DNA of 64,000 nucleotides. Source: an uncultured Shewanella sp. GTDB lineage: Bacteria > Pseudomonadota > Gammaproteobacteria > Enterobacterales > Shewanellaceae. Below are positions 18,201 through 24,980 of this stretch, one piece after another; the first letter of the stretch is position 1; the number at the start of each line of letters is the position of its first letter. The notes beneath the pieces are model-generated. The model did not search any database, was not told the origin of the DNA, and saw only the letters and a list, made by a program, of their open reading frames with translations. The position numbers and the translations under genes were made by a program. The DNA is taken from the NCBI RefSeq assembly GCF_947491715.1, contig NZ_CANLKR010000025.1, positions 1 through 64,000 of the forward strand, in the 5' to 3' direction.

Positions 18201-18394
18201 AAGATGGTGAATTCTTGTCGTGAATATACTTCTATTTTTTTTATACTAACGCTAACTGGTTCATTGGATAAGTTTTTTAATTTTGCTTCAAGTCTTTTTC
18301 TGGTATCATCAGCTAAAGAGGAAAAAGAAAAAAATGTAATTAAGCTCAATATTAATATTAAATGATATTTATATTTTGGGTTGAATTTTTTCAT
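15242..18394 (-). CDS. Large exported protein of unknown function
   Basis: The product has 1050 residues. A signal peptide (basic start, hydrophobic LILILSLITFFSF, cleavage near SSLA-DD) targets it for export. The body is very rich in Asn, Asp, Ser and Thr. Residues ~220-500 show repeated short beta strands with Asp/Asn turns (for example TPNIALSHDGKTAILVYK, KPSVSFLNNDTVIVAGS), suggestive of a beta-propeller or sialidase-like repeat fold; the C-terminal third looks like separate beta domains. Several Cys pairs occur (SGCKPGGLC, CTVFYPLDEC). AAGG precedes the ATG. I do not recognise the family. Codon and Asn usage differ visibly from the neighbours, and it lies between direct repeats, both consistent with acquisition. 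Confidence 0.75.
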   Translation of the reverse strand: MKKFNPKYKYHLILILSLITFFSFSSLADDTRKRLEAKLKNLSNEPVSVSIKKIEVYSRQEFTILKEWKGISYPVTKTGWYPIDRDDFNKWENKCIDSKTTETVTIMSGFTNNFGLYFQDHDSTLCSSKVKVTYQVKNTENQIISEIKFTKVQSSGCKPGGLCTGVKNESGKTSIKNNFYDSGYFVEKNNKTSFQLKSVWELYNPHLFDWQQIQNSSFSHDFTPKQLSSLIADENYLFSFYKTDTSNTASSVAYRSGLRTPYNQIEWNAETSINDDSENQSFEYLKSTLSATTRELFVIGQNENEELFFKRGNLNGGIIEWNTNWSCIIEASKTCFKDNNDFNGYKGKTPNIALSHDGKTAILVYKIDGKVRYHVGTFNDKDNSLEWSERDAVGLGNINKPSVSFLNNDTVIVAGSNGNSNNNTIQFKVGKISAHKHNISWENSHDISKLKGHSAEIVHIEEDPFENHTHSMFLSYIKNNNDGSQSNVITYFKVSDESGKQVNPPTNYAWEVPLSQVNDYMTVTKAVGENPNTPMTVDFFITNISPDNNDNPVNLFQLPADKVYYAKVNPEHNNGQTYTVKHDKNWDLAFGFHGKNTASLITNSFCSYSSAENTQFLFMPISMETTNIIDDQYIFNDVLNPETSPNCNEEDNNTTSTDIAFQANVNLYPKKENIKIQYAPIFYADEDEVNSISDNENEVPFFEDDITEINFTVFATGIRNFPYAAADEDIIVNGKSINVTPINFTDINGQNIQFQRDEIQDVLTYSIDSNKSGFAIEDLGIISERVYHTENMSNTSDWRFETPLVLSRNSNNQLINESTRINTTSYAWIETYCTVFYPLDECDSEDAMLPPAVTGSFPEVYEEVTIEAIESEENIVQYLNIYKTGTSLFGQIIFEPALNINPTQEDEYGNDIKGQLFYNISRENSTTDYNGIHFPSSVITVNNSGNWYFERSGISQTSPLILLSGAYWGAMDITSITEYTFTLTQINMLPVKSGPFNGHGLLTIKSRGFTGDTTETINVTVSTSYQGDKLTQMNITGDNFSATLPLNQMQ

Positions 18395-18957
18395 ACTGCC
18401 TTCTCAAATCATATTGGATTAACTTTAGTTAATTTTATCTTTATTTATATTTAATACTGTAAGTTTTAGTAACAAAATATTTAGGCTTTATATTCTAAAA
18501 ATATGAGGCTGAATTCATATTTACATTTCACTATTTGAATACCTGATAAAAATAGGTTTTGGGAGTACATTGTCTGATAGTATCGAAATCTAATAAAAAT
18601 TATTGGTAAATATAAAGGAATGGTGATTTTATTAGAGTCTATTTTATTCTGTGTTTTATTCTTTTCAGTTTCATATGCTAATTACCCAATTCATGTGGTA
18701 AATGTATGATTTCCATTAGGCCGTAGTCGAGTATTGTCCTTTAAAGCGTTGACACTGAATGATTAACATCATGGGGCCTGTTCTATAGACTTAAAGTACG
18801 CTATTTGGGGGTCTTGTTTAAATATACTTGGTTTACAATAGCGATTGCTGACTTCGTATGATGAGTCATTGGAGTATTGAGTGTGCTTAATCCCCATTTT
18901 TCATATAGTTTACTGATTTTTATTAATTTATCTTACTTTAAAAGGATGTAAAGCGTC
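18395..18957. other. AT-rich region upstream of the 1050-residue ORF
   Basis: This is about 560 bp without a supportable gene. It presumably contains the promoter for the leftward 1050-residue ORF, but no clear -35/-10 pair could be chosen among many AT-rich candidates. Confidence 0.35.
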
Positions 18958-19022
18958 CATTTCAAATGCCCAAAGAAAAATATTGGATCTTGATAGGTAT
19001 TGCGTTTTTAAGCTGAAAATGA
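18958..19022 (+). repeat. Direct repeat, right copy
   Basis: This is the partner of 15059-15122, in the same orientation, about 3.9 kb apart and ending 64 bp before the acyl-CoA dehydrogenase ATG. It may have been part of that gene's promoter region before the block between the repeats arrived. Confidence 0.85.
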
Positions 19023-19085
19023 GAATAATATTGAGTTTTTACTCAAATGCATCGACAGCAATAATGACAAGAAAGGGAAGACAGT

Positions 19086-20876
19086 ATGCCAGTTTATCAA
19101 GCACCACTGCGTGATTATCAATTTGTTTTAAATGAATTACTTAATGTATATCAGCAAGATGAGTTAAGGGGGTTTGATGAGATTGATACTGAATTAGTTA
19201 ATGCCATTTTACAAGGCATGGCAGAGTTTAGTACTGAAATCATGTTGCCATTAAATCCAGTGGGGGATCTTGAAGGTTGTCGTTTGGAAGAGGGTCAAGT
19301 GAAAACAGCGACAGGGTTTAAAGTGGCTTATGAGCAATATGTTGAAAATGGTTGGGGGACGCTGACGAGTGATCCCGCTTATGGGGGCCAAGGATTACCG
19401 AATGTGGTGGGGTTGTTTATTTTAGAAATGACGGCAGCGACCAATATGTCATTTGCCATGTACCCAGGTTTAACCCATGGTGCTTATTCGGCTATTCATG
19501 CCCATGGCAGTGATGAACTCAAACAGAAGTACCTTGAAAAATTAGTCAGTGGTGAATGGGCGGGCACCATGAATTTGACGGAATCTCATGCAGGTACAGA
19601 TTTAGCCTTATTGCGGACTAAAGCGCTGCCTTTGGGGGATGAAAAGTATGCCATATCGGGAGAGAAAATTTTTATCTCATCAGGCGATCATGATTTAAGT
19701 GACAATATAGTGCATTTGGTTTTGGCGAGATTACCGAATGCGCCCGCTGGCGTAAAAGGGATCTCACTATTTGCGGTGCCTAAATATTTGATTAATGATG
19801 ATGGTAGTTTAGGAGAGGCAAATCAATTAAGCGCCACAGGTCTTGAACATAAAATGGGATTACACGGTAATTCCACTTGTGTGATGCTATTTGATGGTGC
19901 AGTGGGAGAGCTGGTGGGGGAAGCCCATCAAGGTTTACGAGCGATGTTTACTATGATGAATGAAGCGCGTTTAGGGGTCGGTATACAAGGATTAGCAGTG
20001 TCAAATATTGCTTATCAGAATGCGCTACTTTATGCCAAAGAGCGTATTCAGGGACGTGCGCTAAGTGGCCCTAAAGACAATGCTCAAGCTGCGGATCCCA
20101 TTCTTGTACATGGTGATGTTCGCCGTATGTTATTGGCTCAAAAGGCATTCAATGAAGGTACTCGTGGATTAATGGGGCAGCAATCTTTATGGCTTGATAT
20201 GGCGATAAGGCATAACGATCCTGAACAAGCTAAAGAAGGGGCAGCATTGGCGGCTTTGTTTACACCTGTTGTTAAAGGCTTTGTGACCGATCAAGCGTTT
20301 AAAGCCTGTGTCGATGCACAGCAAGTGTTTGGTGGTCATGGTTATGTCCATGAATGGGGGATGGAGCAGTTTGTTAGGGATCTGCGTATTTCAATGATCT
20401 ATGAAGGGACTAATGGTGTTCAAGCATTAGATCTTGTTGGTCGTAAACTCTTGTCAGATAAAGGGGCGGCGTTGAGTTTATGGTCTGAACAGGTGAAACA
20501 GTTTATTGCTGAAAACCATCGAAATATTGCAATGCAACCTTATTTAATGGGGTTGATGCAATCGGCAGGGGATCTGGAAAAAGCCACCAGTTTTATTGCC
20601 AGTAAGGCGGAGAAATCACCTGATATCATAGGTGCAGCTTCTATGCCTTATTTACAGTTAATGGGGATCACTGTACTTGCCTGGATTTGGGCTCGAATGG
20701 CATCCATTGCGTTACAGGCATTAGATACAGGTACGCAAGAAGACGCTTTTTATCAATCTAAATTACAAACCGCGCAATTTTATATGGATTACTGGGCAGT
20801 ACAAACTCAGAGTTTGCGTCTACAGGTGGAAACAAGCAGTGATAGCATTGCTGAATTTGATGACGCACTGTTTTAA
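19086..20876 (+). CDS. Acyl-CoA dehydrogenase (DmdC/long-form group)
   Basis: A 596-residue flavoprotein carrying out the first, FAD-dependent step of acyl-CoA beta-oxidation or a related reaction. An N-terminal extension (YQFVLNELLNVYQ) typical of the ~600-residue group is followed by the dehydrogenase core: AYGGQGLPN, the FAD-binding MNLTESHAGTDLA, KIFISSGDHD, the VFGGHGYVHEWGMEQFVRDLRI motif, and IYEGTNGVQALDL with the catalytic Glu. The C-terminal extension (about residues 460-596) is also typical. This group includes DmdC (methylmercaptopropionyl-CoA dehydrogenase), but substrate cannot be read here. GGGAAG precedes the ATG. Confidence 0.9.
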   Translation: MPVYQAPLRDYQFVLNELLNVYQQDELRGFDEIDTELVNAILQGMAEFSTEIMLPLNPVGDLEGCRLEEGQVKTATGFKVAYEQYVENGWGTLTSDPAYGGQGLPNVVGLFILEMTAATNMSFAMYPGLTHGAYSAIHAHGSDELKQKYLEKLVSGEWAGTMNLTESHAGTDLALLRTKALPLGDEKYAISGEKIFISSGDHDLSDNIVHLVLARLPNAPAGVKGISLFAVPKYLINDDGSLGEANQLSATGLEHKMGLHGNSTCVMLFDGAVGELVGEAHQGLRAMFTMMNEARLGVGIQGLAVSNIAYQNALLYAKERIQGRALSGPKDNAQAADPILVHGDVRRMLLAQKAFNEGTRGLMGQQSLWLDMAIRHNDPEQAKEGAALAALFTPVVKGFVTDQAFKACVDAQQVFGGHGYVHEWGMEQFVRDLRISMIYEGTNGVQALDLVGRKLLSDKGAALSLWSEQVKQFIAENHRNIAMQPYLMGLMQSAGDLEKATSFIASKAEKSPDIIGAASMPYLQLMGITVLAWIWARMASIALQALDTGTQEDAFYQSKLQTAQFYMDYWAVQTQSLRLQVETSSDSIAEFDDALF

Positions 20877-20893
20877 CATTTTACTTGTTTGCC

Positions 20894-20922
20894 AAGCCAC
20901 ACCTTGTTGTGGCTTTGTCTTT
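20894..20922 (+). terminator. Intrinsic terminator of the acyl-CoA dehydrogenase gene
   Basis: AAGCCACA and TGTGGCTT pair around CCTTGT, followed by TGTCTTTT. It begins 18 bp after the stop codon. Confidence 0.75.
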
Positions 20923-20934
20923 TATTGTTTTACT

Positions 20935-21543
20935 TTATGCGGTTTTTTGAAAGTGTAAAAAGATATTATTAGCAGGCATTTTTTCTTTTGATTGTAATGT
21001 TAATCCTTGTTTACCAGCTAATTTTTCGATCCACTCTAGTGCTTTAATGCCACTTTGGGGGTTATTTTGTTTAAGGCGTAAATCAAATTCATGATTGCTT
21101 TCACTGGTATAGTGTCCATTTTGATTAAAGGGGCCATAAATACACAGGTGACCGAGTGGCACTAAATGTTGACCCACACCATGAAAAAAGGCCTCGACCA
21201 TACTATGACTCATTATGTGCAAAGTGTTTGCTGTATAGAGGGCGTCCATGGGATGGTTGATTGGCCATGGCTCTGTGACATCCAGTGATAAAGGTGGGCG
21301 CAAATTAGGGCTAGGGTATGAGGTTAACCAATATTGGATGCCTTGATGGTAAGCTGGCCTGTCACTGGTTTGCCAAATGAGGTGGGGTAAATGCTTGGCA
21401 AAATATACTGCATGTTGCCCAGTACCACTGCCAATTTCTAACACCTTATGGCTGTTGGCTAAGATCGGTAAAAGTTGCTTAAGGATAGGGGCTTTATTAT
21501 TTTCACAAGCCTTTGAAAAATATTCATCTGGTATTTGTAGCAT
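20935..21543 (-). CDS. SAM-dependent methyltransferase-like protein, DUF938
   Basis: A 202-residue class-I methyltransferase-fold protein. The opening KACENNKAPIL followed by VLEIGSGTGQHAVYFAKHLPHL (SAM motif I) is diagnostic of DUF938. Later come DALYTANTLHIMS and LCIYGPFNQNGHYTSESN. Members are conserved in proteobacteria but the substrate is not established. Length is normal. It is divergent from the small conserved gene at 21686. Confidence 0.88.
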   Translation of the reverse strand: MLQIPDEYFSKACENNKAPILKQLLPILANSHKVLEIGSGTGQHAVYFAKHLPHLIWQTSDRPAYHQGIQYWLTSYPSPNLRPPLSLDVTEPWPINHPMDALYTANTLHIMSHSMVEAFFHGVGQHLVPLGHLCIYGPFNQNGHYTSESNHEFDLRLKQNNPQSGIKALEWIEKLAGKQGLTLQSKEKMPANNIFLHFQKTA

Positions 21544-21649
21544 AAGGTTTTATGATCAGAAAAATAAAAAGTATGTCGTATTTTTATCTTTTTTGAAAGT
21601 GCCCCACAGCATGGGATAATTCATCGCTGTTGAAGCTTGTCGATTAGCG

Positions 21650-21655
21650 TATAAT
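21650..21655 (+). promoter_or_regulatory. Perfect -10 box upstream of the 122/113-residue gene
   Basis: TATAAT is a consensus -10 element. TTGAAG lies 14 bases upstream as a short-spaced -35. Transcription would begin near 21662, which would place the upstream ATG at 21659 outside the transcript and so favours a downstream start. Confidence 0.45.
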
Positions 21656-21685
21656 GACATGCCTTCTATATCAATGAGCAGTAAT

Positions 21686-22027
21686 ATGACGAAAACAGAG
21701 AAAAAAATCGACAAAAACATTCGTGAAGCACTGACGTTAGCTTGTGATGAAATCCTTGAGTTAGTCCCTGGTTTTGAATGGTTAACTCATCAAGTTGACT
21801 TTAAAAGTGTGGCGAGCACACTCAAAGTAAGCTGTATTTTTGCGACGCAAATTGCGCAAACTAACGCACTTTATGCGCAATATGATAAACAAATGAGCCA
21901 GCTGATCCAGTCGAAACTTGCGAATATAGGGATCCATTTAAAAGACATAAGGCAAATTTGTTTTGACAATGAAGAGCAGTGCTTAGCTGAGCATGGTGGT
22001 AACTGGGCATTAAGATTGGCTTGTTGA
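21686..22027 (+). CDS. Conserved small protein, unknown function
   Basis: A 113-residue cytosolic protein (MTKTEKKIDKNIREALTLACDE). It contains FEWLTHQVDF near residue 33 and ends with ICFDNEEQCLAEHGGNWALRLA. Proteins of this pattern occur in Shewanella and relatives, where I recall them being labelled Fis-family regulators, probably without foundation; no helix-turn-helix is evident. The start at 21686 is chosen over 21659 and 21674 because the -10 box at 21650 implies transcription begins after 21659, and because the conserved-looking sequence begins MTKTEKK. Confidence 0.7.
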   Translation: MTKTEKKIDKNIREALTLACDEILELVPGFEWLTHQVDFKSVASTLKVSCIFATQIAQTNALYAQYDKQMSQLIQSKLANIGIHLKDIRQICFDNEEQCLAEHGGNWALRLAC

Positions 22028-22139
22028 GTTCATTTTCACTTTGTTCGGTATTTCTACGCTGGATTGTAATAAATAGTCTGCTATTCCTGTCTTATACTTT
22101 AATGTTGGATGTATTAACGCTTTGATGGTAGGGAAGTAT

Positions 22140-22532
22140 ATGAATAGCTATTTATTGGTGGGCAGTATAGTGAGTTTACTTTTGTGTATTAAGCACTTGA
22201 CTCTCGATAGGAAAAAAGTGCTTCTTCCTTGTTTCACCAGTGATCTAAGCTTAGAGGTTAAAACACATTTAAGTAGTTATTTCTATTTTATTGCTGTTTT
22301 TTATGTGCTTGCAACCTTAATTTTGTTGGTTTGCTGTTTAAGCCTAGTTTCGCAAATGTATGCTTATGGTTTGTTGTTATTTATCGCATTGGATTATGCC
22401 TTGTTTGCGATTTGGCAACTTTATGGAAAAATAATGAGCAGTGAAAAGCAGTCTTTTTTATTCTATTGTCATTGGATTGGTTATTTTGTTGTGACAGGAT
22501 GTATTATTCTCTGGGCTTTGGATTTAGGGTAG
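22140..22532 (+). CDS. Small integral membrane protein, unknown function
   Basis: A 130-residue protein with four predicted transmembrane helices (around residues 3-17, 45-65, 70-90 and 108-128) separated by short loops. AGGGA five bases before the ATG at 22140 supports this start over 22122. It is followed by a degenerate tandem repeat and an intergenic hairpin. The family is not recognised; position after the conserved small gene may reflect co-transcription, with a 112-bp gap. Confidence 0.65.
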   Translation: MNSYLLVGSIVSLLLCIKHLTLDRKKVLLPCFTSDLSLEVKTHLSSYFYFIAVFYVLATLILLVCCLSLVSQMYAYGLLLFIALDYALFAIWQLYGKIMSSEKQSFLFYCHWIGYFVVTGCIILWALDLG

Positions 22533-22597
22533 CTGTATTCTATTTCTTGGAAGTTAACTGACTTTACCAAGCCACATTCTCATTGCCTCTTTCATTT

Positions 22598-22637
22598 GAA
22601 GAAATAAGGGAAGATGAAGAAATAAGGGAAGATGAAG
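22598..22637 (+). repeat. 18-bp tandem duplication
   Basis: GAAGAAATAAGGGAAGAT occurs twice back to back, followed by a further GAAG. It is non-coding and lies between the membrane protein and subtilase genes. Probably a simple slippage duplication. Confidence 0.9.
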
Positions 22638-22669
22638 CAAAATGTGATTAAATGACACCATTGAAAATA

Positions 22670-22704
22670 ACTCTTCAAGTGTTACAAGTAACCACTTGAA
22701 GAGT
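22670..22704 (-). terminator. Long hairpin after the subtilase gene
   Basis: ACTCTTCAAGTG and CACTTGAAGAGT are perfect 12-bp arms. The loop itself can pair GTTAC with GTAAC, leaving one bulged base. On the minus strand the stem is followed by TATTTTC. It lies 34 bp beyond the subtilase stop codon. Confidence 0.6.
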
Positions 22705-22737
22705 CAGTATTATTATACAAGTGCAGACATACTTTGG

Positions 22738-24297
22738 TTAAAAGCTGGCTGTTAAGTTCAGGCCACTGTATGAGCTATAACCTCGGATCATAATATAATA
22801 GGTCGTTGCACTGCTCACATTAAAGGTACAGCTTTCATTATTGCCTGATAAGTATGGTCGGCAATCATAGTTTGAACGAGTAGGGTTAGTGCCTGCTCTG
22901 ACATACAGGTCGGCATCTCCTGAGCCACCTGATATTTCAACCGTTAACTGACTATTGGCTGCCACGTCTATTTGATAATAAGCAGTAGAAAGCCAAGAAC
23001 CACTCAAGTTTGTTTCTTCCAAGCAGTCTGTTCCACAACCTGGGTTTGGATCTGGATCTGGGTCTGGATCGGGTGTGGTTCCACCGGATAGAGAATAGAC
23101 TAATTCATTTGGTGAGCTCGAAATCGCATCAGATATTTTATTTTTACTTGAACGGCTGCTGAGTAGGTTTGTCATTGCGGTGGTGGATAAACTTGGGTCT
23201 TCATCAAGATATAAAGCCACGACCCCGGCAACATGAGGCGCTGCCATAGAGGTGCCGCTAATGGTATTGGTGGCTGAATTAGAGGAGTACCAAGCAGATT
23301 TAATACTGGATCCCGGTGCATAAATGTCTAGACATGAACCGTAATTTGAGAAACTTGAACGCGAATCACTGCTAGTGGTAGAACCGACTGTGATGGCGTC
23401 TGCAGCGCGAGCAGGGGAATAGTTACAGGCATCGCTATTGTCATTGCCAGCCGCGACGACAAAGCTAATACCAGCCGCAACAGCATTATTAACAGCATTA
23501 TCTAATGTTTGTGATGCACCGCCGCCTAAACTCATATTAGCGACAGAAGGGCCTGATGCATTATTCTTAACCCAGTCGATCCCTGAGACAACGCCTGATG
23601 TTGTGCCTGAACCACTACAACTTAATACTCTCACCCCGACAACATTGACATTTTTTGCAACCCCATAGGTGCTGCCACCAATTGTGCCAGCTACATGCGT
23701 TCCATGACCGTTACAGTCAGTGGCATCATTATCATTGTCGACAAAGTCATAACCACTGGATGCACGGTTGCCAAATTCGTTATGCGTATTTAATACCCCA
23801 GTGTCAACAATGTATGCAGTGACGCCAGTACCATCATAATCATAGTGATAGCTGTTGCTAAGCCCTAAATCTCTTTGATCAACTCTATCAATACCCCAGG
23901 TAGGATTGGATTGATCGCCGAGTGTATTAACAAGAGGATCAATACTGAGTATCTGATCTTGTTCTATGTACTTTACATCGGTATTTTTTTGTATTGCTGC
24001 GATTTGTTCTGCATTGGCTTTGACTAGTACACCACTAACAGTGTTGCCAAAGTTTTTAAGGACCTCAACATCATAATTATTTTCAAGTGTTATTGATTGT
24101 TGAGTAACAAAGGATTCAATTGATAGTTCGTCGTTGAGGTTTAATACACTTGGGGTGTTAAAGACAACAATATAATTATCTTTTACAGCGTTTTGCTGGT
24201 CAACTTTAATTATTTGAGCTTGATATTCGTTAGCATTAACCGAAGAACAGGAAAAAGCAGCTGCAATAGCAAGTGCGAGTAAATGTTTCTTTTGCAT
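22738..24297 (-). CDS. Secreted subtilisin-like serine protease (proteinase K type) with PPC domain
   Basis: A 519-residue S8 protease. Signal peptide residues 1-22; inhibitor-I9-type propeptide about 40-118 (YIVVFN to VKYIEQDQ); catalytic domain about 130-400 with Asp165 (YIVDTGV), His198 (NGHGTHVAG), oxyanion Asn near 285 (AAGNDNSDAC) and Ser350 (SGTSMAAPHVAG). A PDPDPDPDPNP linker leads to a C-terminal pre-peptidase (PPC) domain from about 430 (GDADLYVRAG, YYIMIRGYS). Known members are exported, mature by removing the propeptide and often lose the PPC domain. Probably a nutrient-acquiring exoenzyme, alongside the nearby nuclease. Confidence 0.93.
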   Translation of the reverse strand: MQKKHLLALAIAAAFSCSSVNANEYQAQIIKVDQQNAVKDNYIVVFNTPSVLNLNDELSIESFVTQQSITLENNYDVEVLKNFGNTVSGVLVKANAEQIAAIQKNTDVKYIEQDQILSIDPLVNTLGDQSNPTWGIDRVDQRDLGLSNSYHYDYDGTGVTAYIVDTGVLNTHNEFGNRASSGYDFVDNDNDATDCNGHGTHVAGTIGGSTYGVAKNVNVVGVRVLSCSGSGTTSGVVSGIDWVKNNASGPSVANMSLGGGASQTLDNAVNNAVAAGISFVVAAGNDNSDACNYSPARAADAITVGSTTSSDSRSSFSNYGSCLDIYAPGSSIKSAWYSSNSATNTISGTSMAAPHVAGVVALYLDEDPSLSTTAMTNLLSSRSSKNKISDAISSSPNELVYSLSGGTTPDPDPDPDPNPGCGTDCLEETNLSGSWLSTAYYQIDVAANSQLTVEISGGSGDADLYVRAGTNPTRSNYDCRPYLSGNNESCTFNVSSATTYYIMIRGYSSYSGLNLTASF

Positions 24298-24980
24298 GAT
24301 GACTCCGTATTAGGTTTAATTTTATAACGGCGTAATCAACATAGAACATTTTTATACTTGCATTCAATATCAGTATTCTTTAAATAGAATGATTTTTAAA
24401 ATTAACAATAATTTAATAAAACGGTTAAATAATAACGGATTAGATGATATTTAAAGTTTTTACTTAAATATCAACTAACAATTGGTTATTTCATATTCCA
24501 AAAATAACCTATATAAAGCAACTGATTGTATTTAATTAGTTATTGCTAATATTTTGTTTTTCTATGGCTTTAAAATATATCCTTTTATTTCATGGCAAGA
24601 GGTTTTTTATTAAAAGAGTGAAATAATATTTGTATACTAGCCTATAAATACTATATTTACTTTGAATGAAGAAAGTTGTTGATAAAATTTTTTAAATTAT
24701 ATATGCAAAACGAACGATGATATATTTATTATGTCATTTAAAATGAAAAAGTAATGTTTTTCTGTCAAAAATGTGACCTAATACACAAATGTTCACATGA
24801 CTAAGTCTCAATTGGTTTTTTATTGCTAATACGATTGCCGTAAAACGTTAGGGATAATATTCCTTGGTGAACATTAACAAGCTAAAATGAAATAAGACTG
24901 TCATCAATGGCAGTTATATTTACTGTTGCTTCTAATAACGGGAAGCCATCAATAAAAATAAAGACATTTAAGGGAATAAT
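24298..24980. promoter_or_regulatory. Divergent region between two exoenzyme genes with a candidate operator
   Basis: This 683-bp AT-rich spacer divides the subtilase and nuclease genes. At 24897-24914 an imperfect inverted repeat, ACTGtCAT and ATGgCAGT around CA, lies 67 bp before the nuclease ATG. It includes CTGTCAT, a Pho-box half-site sequence, but no second direct half-site. No small gene was seen. Confidence 0.35.

Noticed and set aside
15059..19022. Insertion sequence or transposon
   Set aside because: No transposase, no terminal inverted repeats and no short target duplication; the flanking repeats are long and diverged.
24750..24830. CRP-like site (TGTGA near ATACACA)
   Set aside because: Only one half-site matches; the second half does not fit the TCACA consensus.
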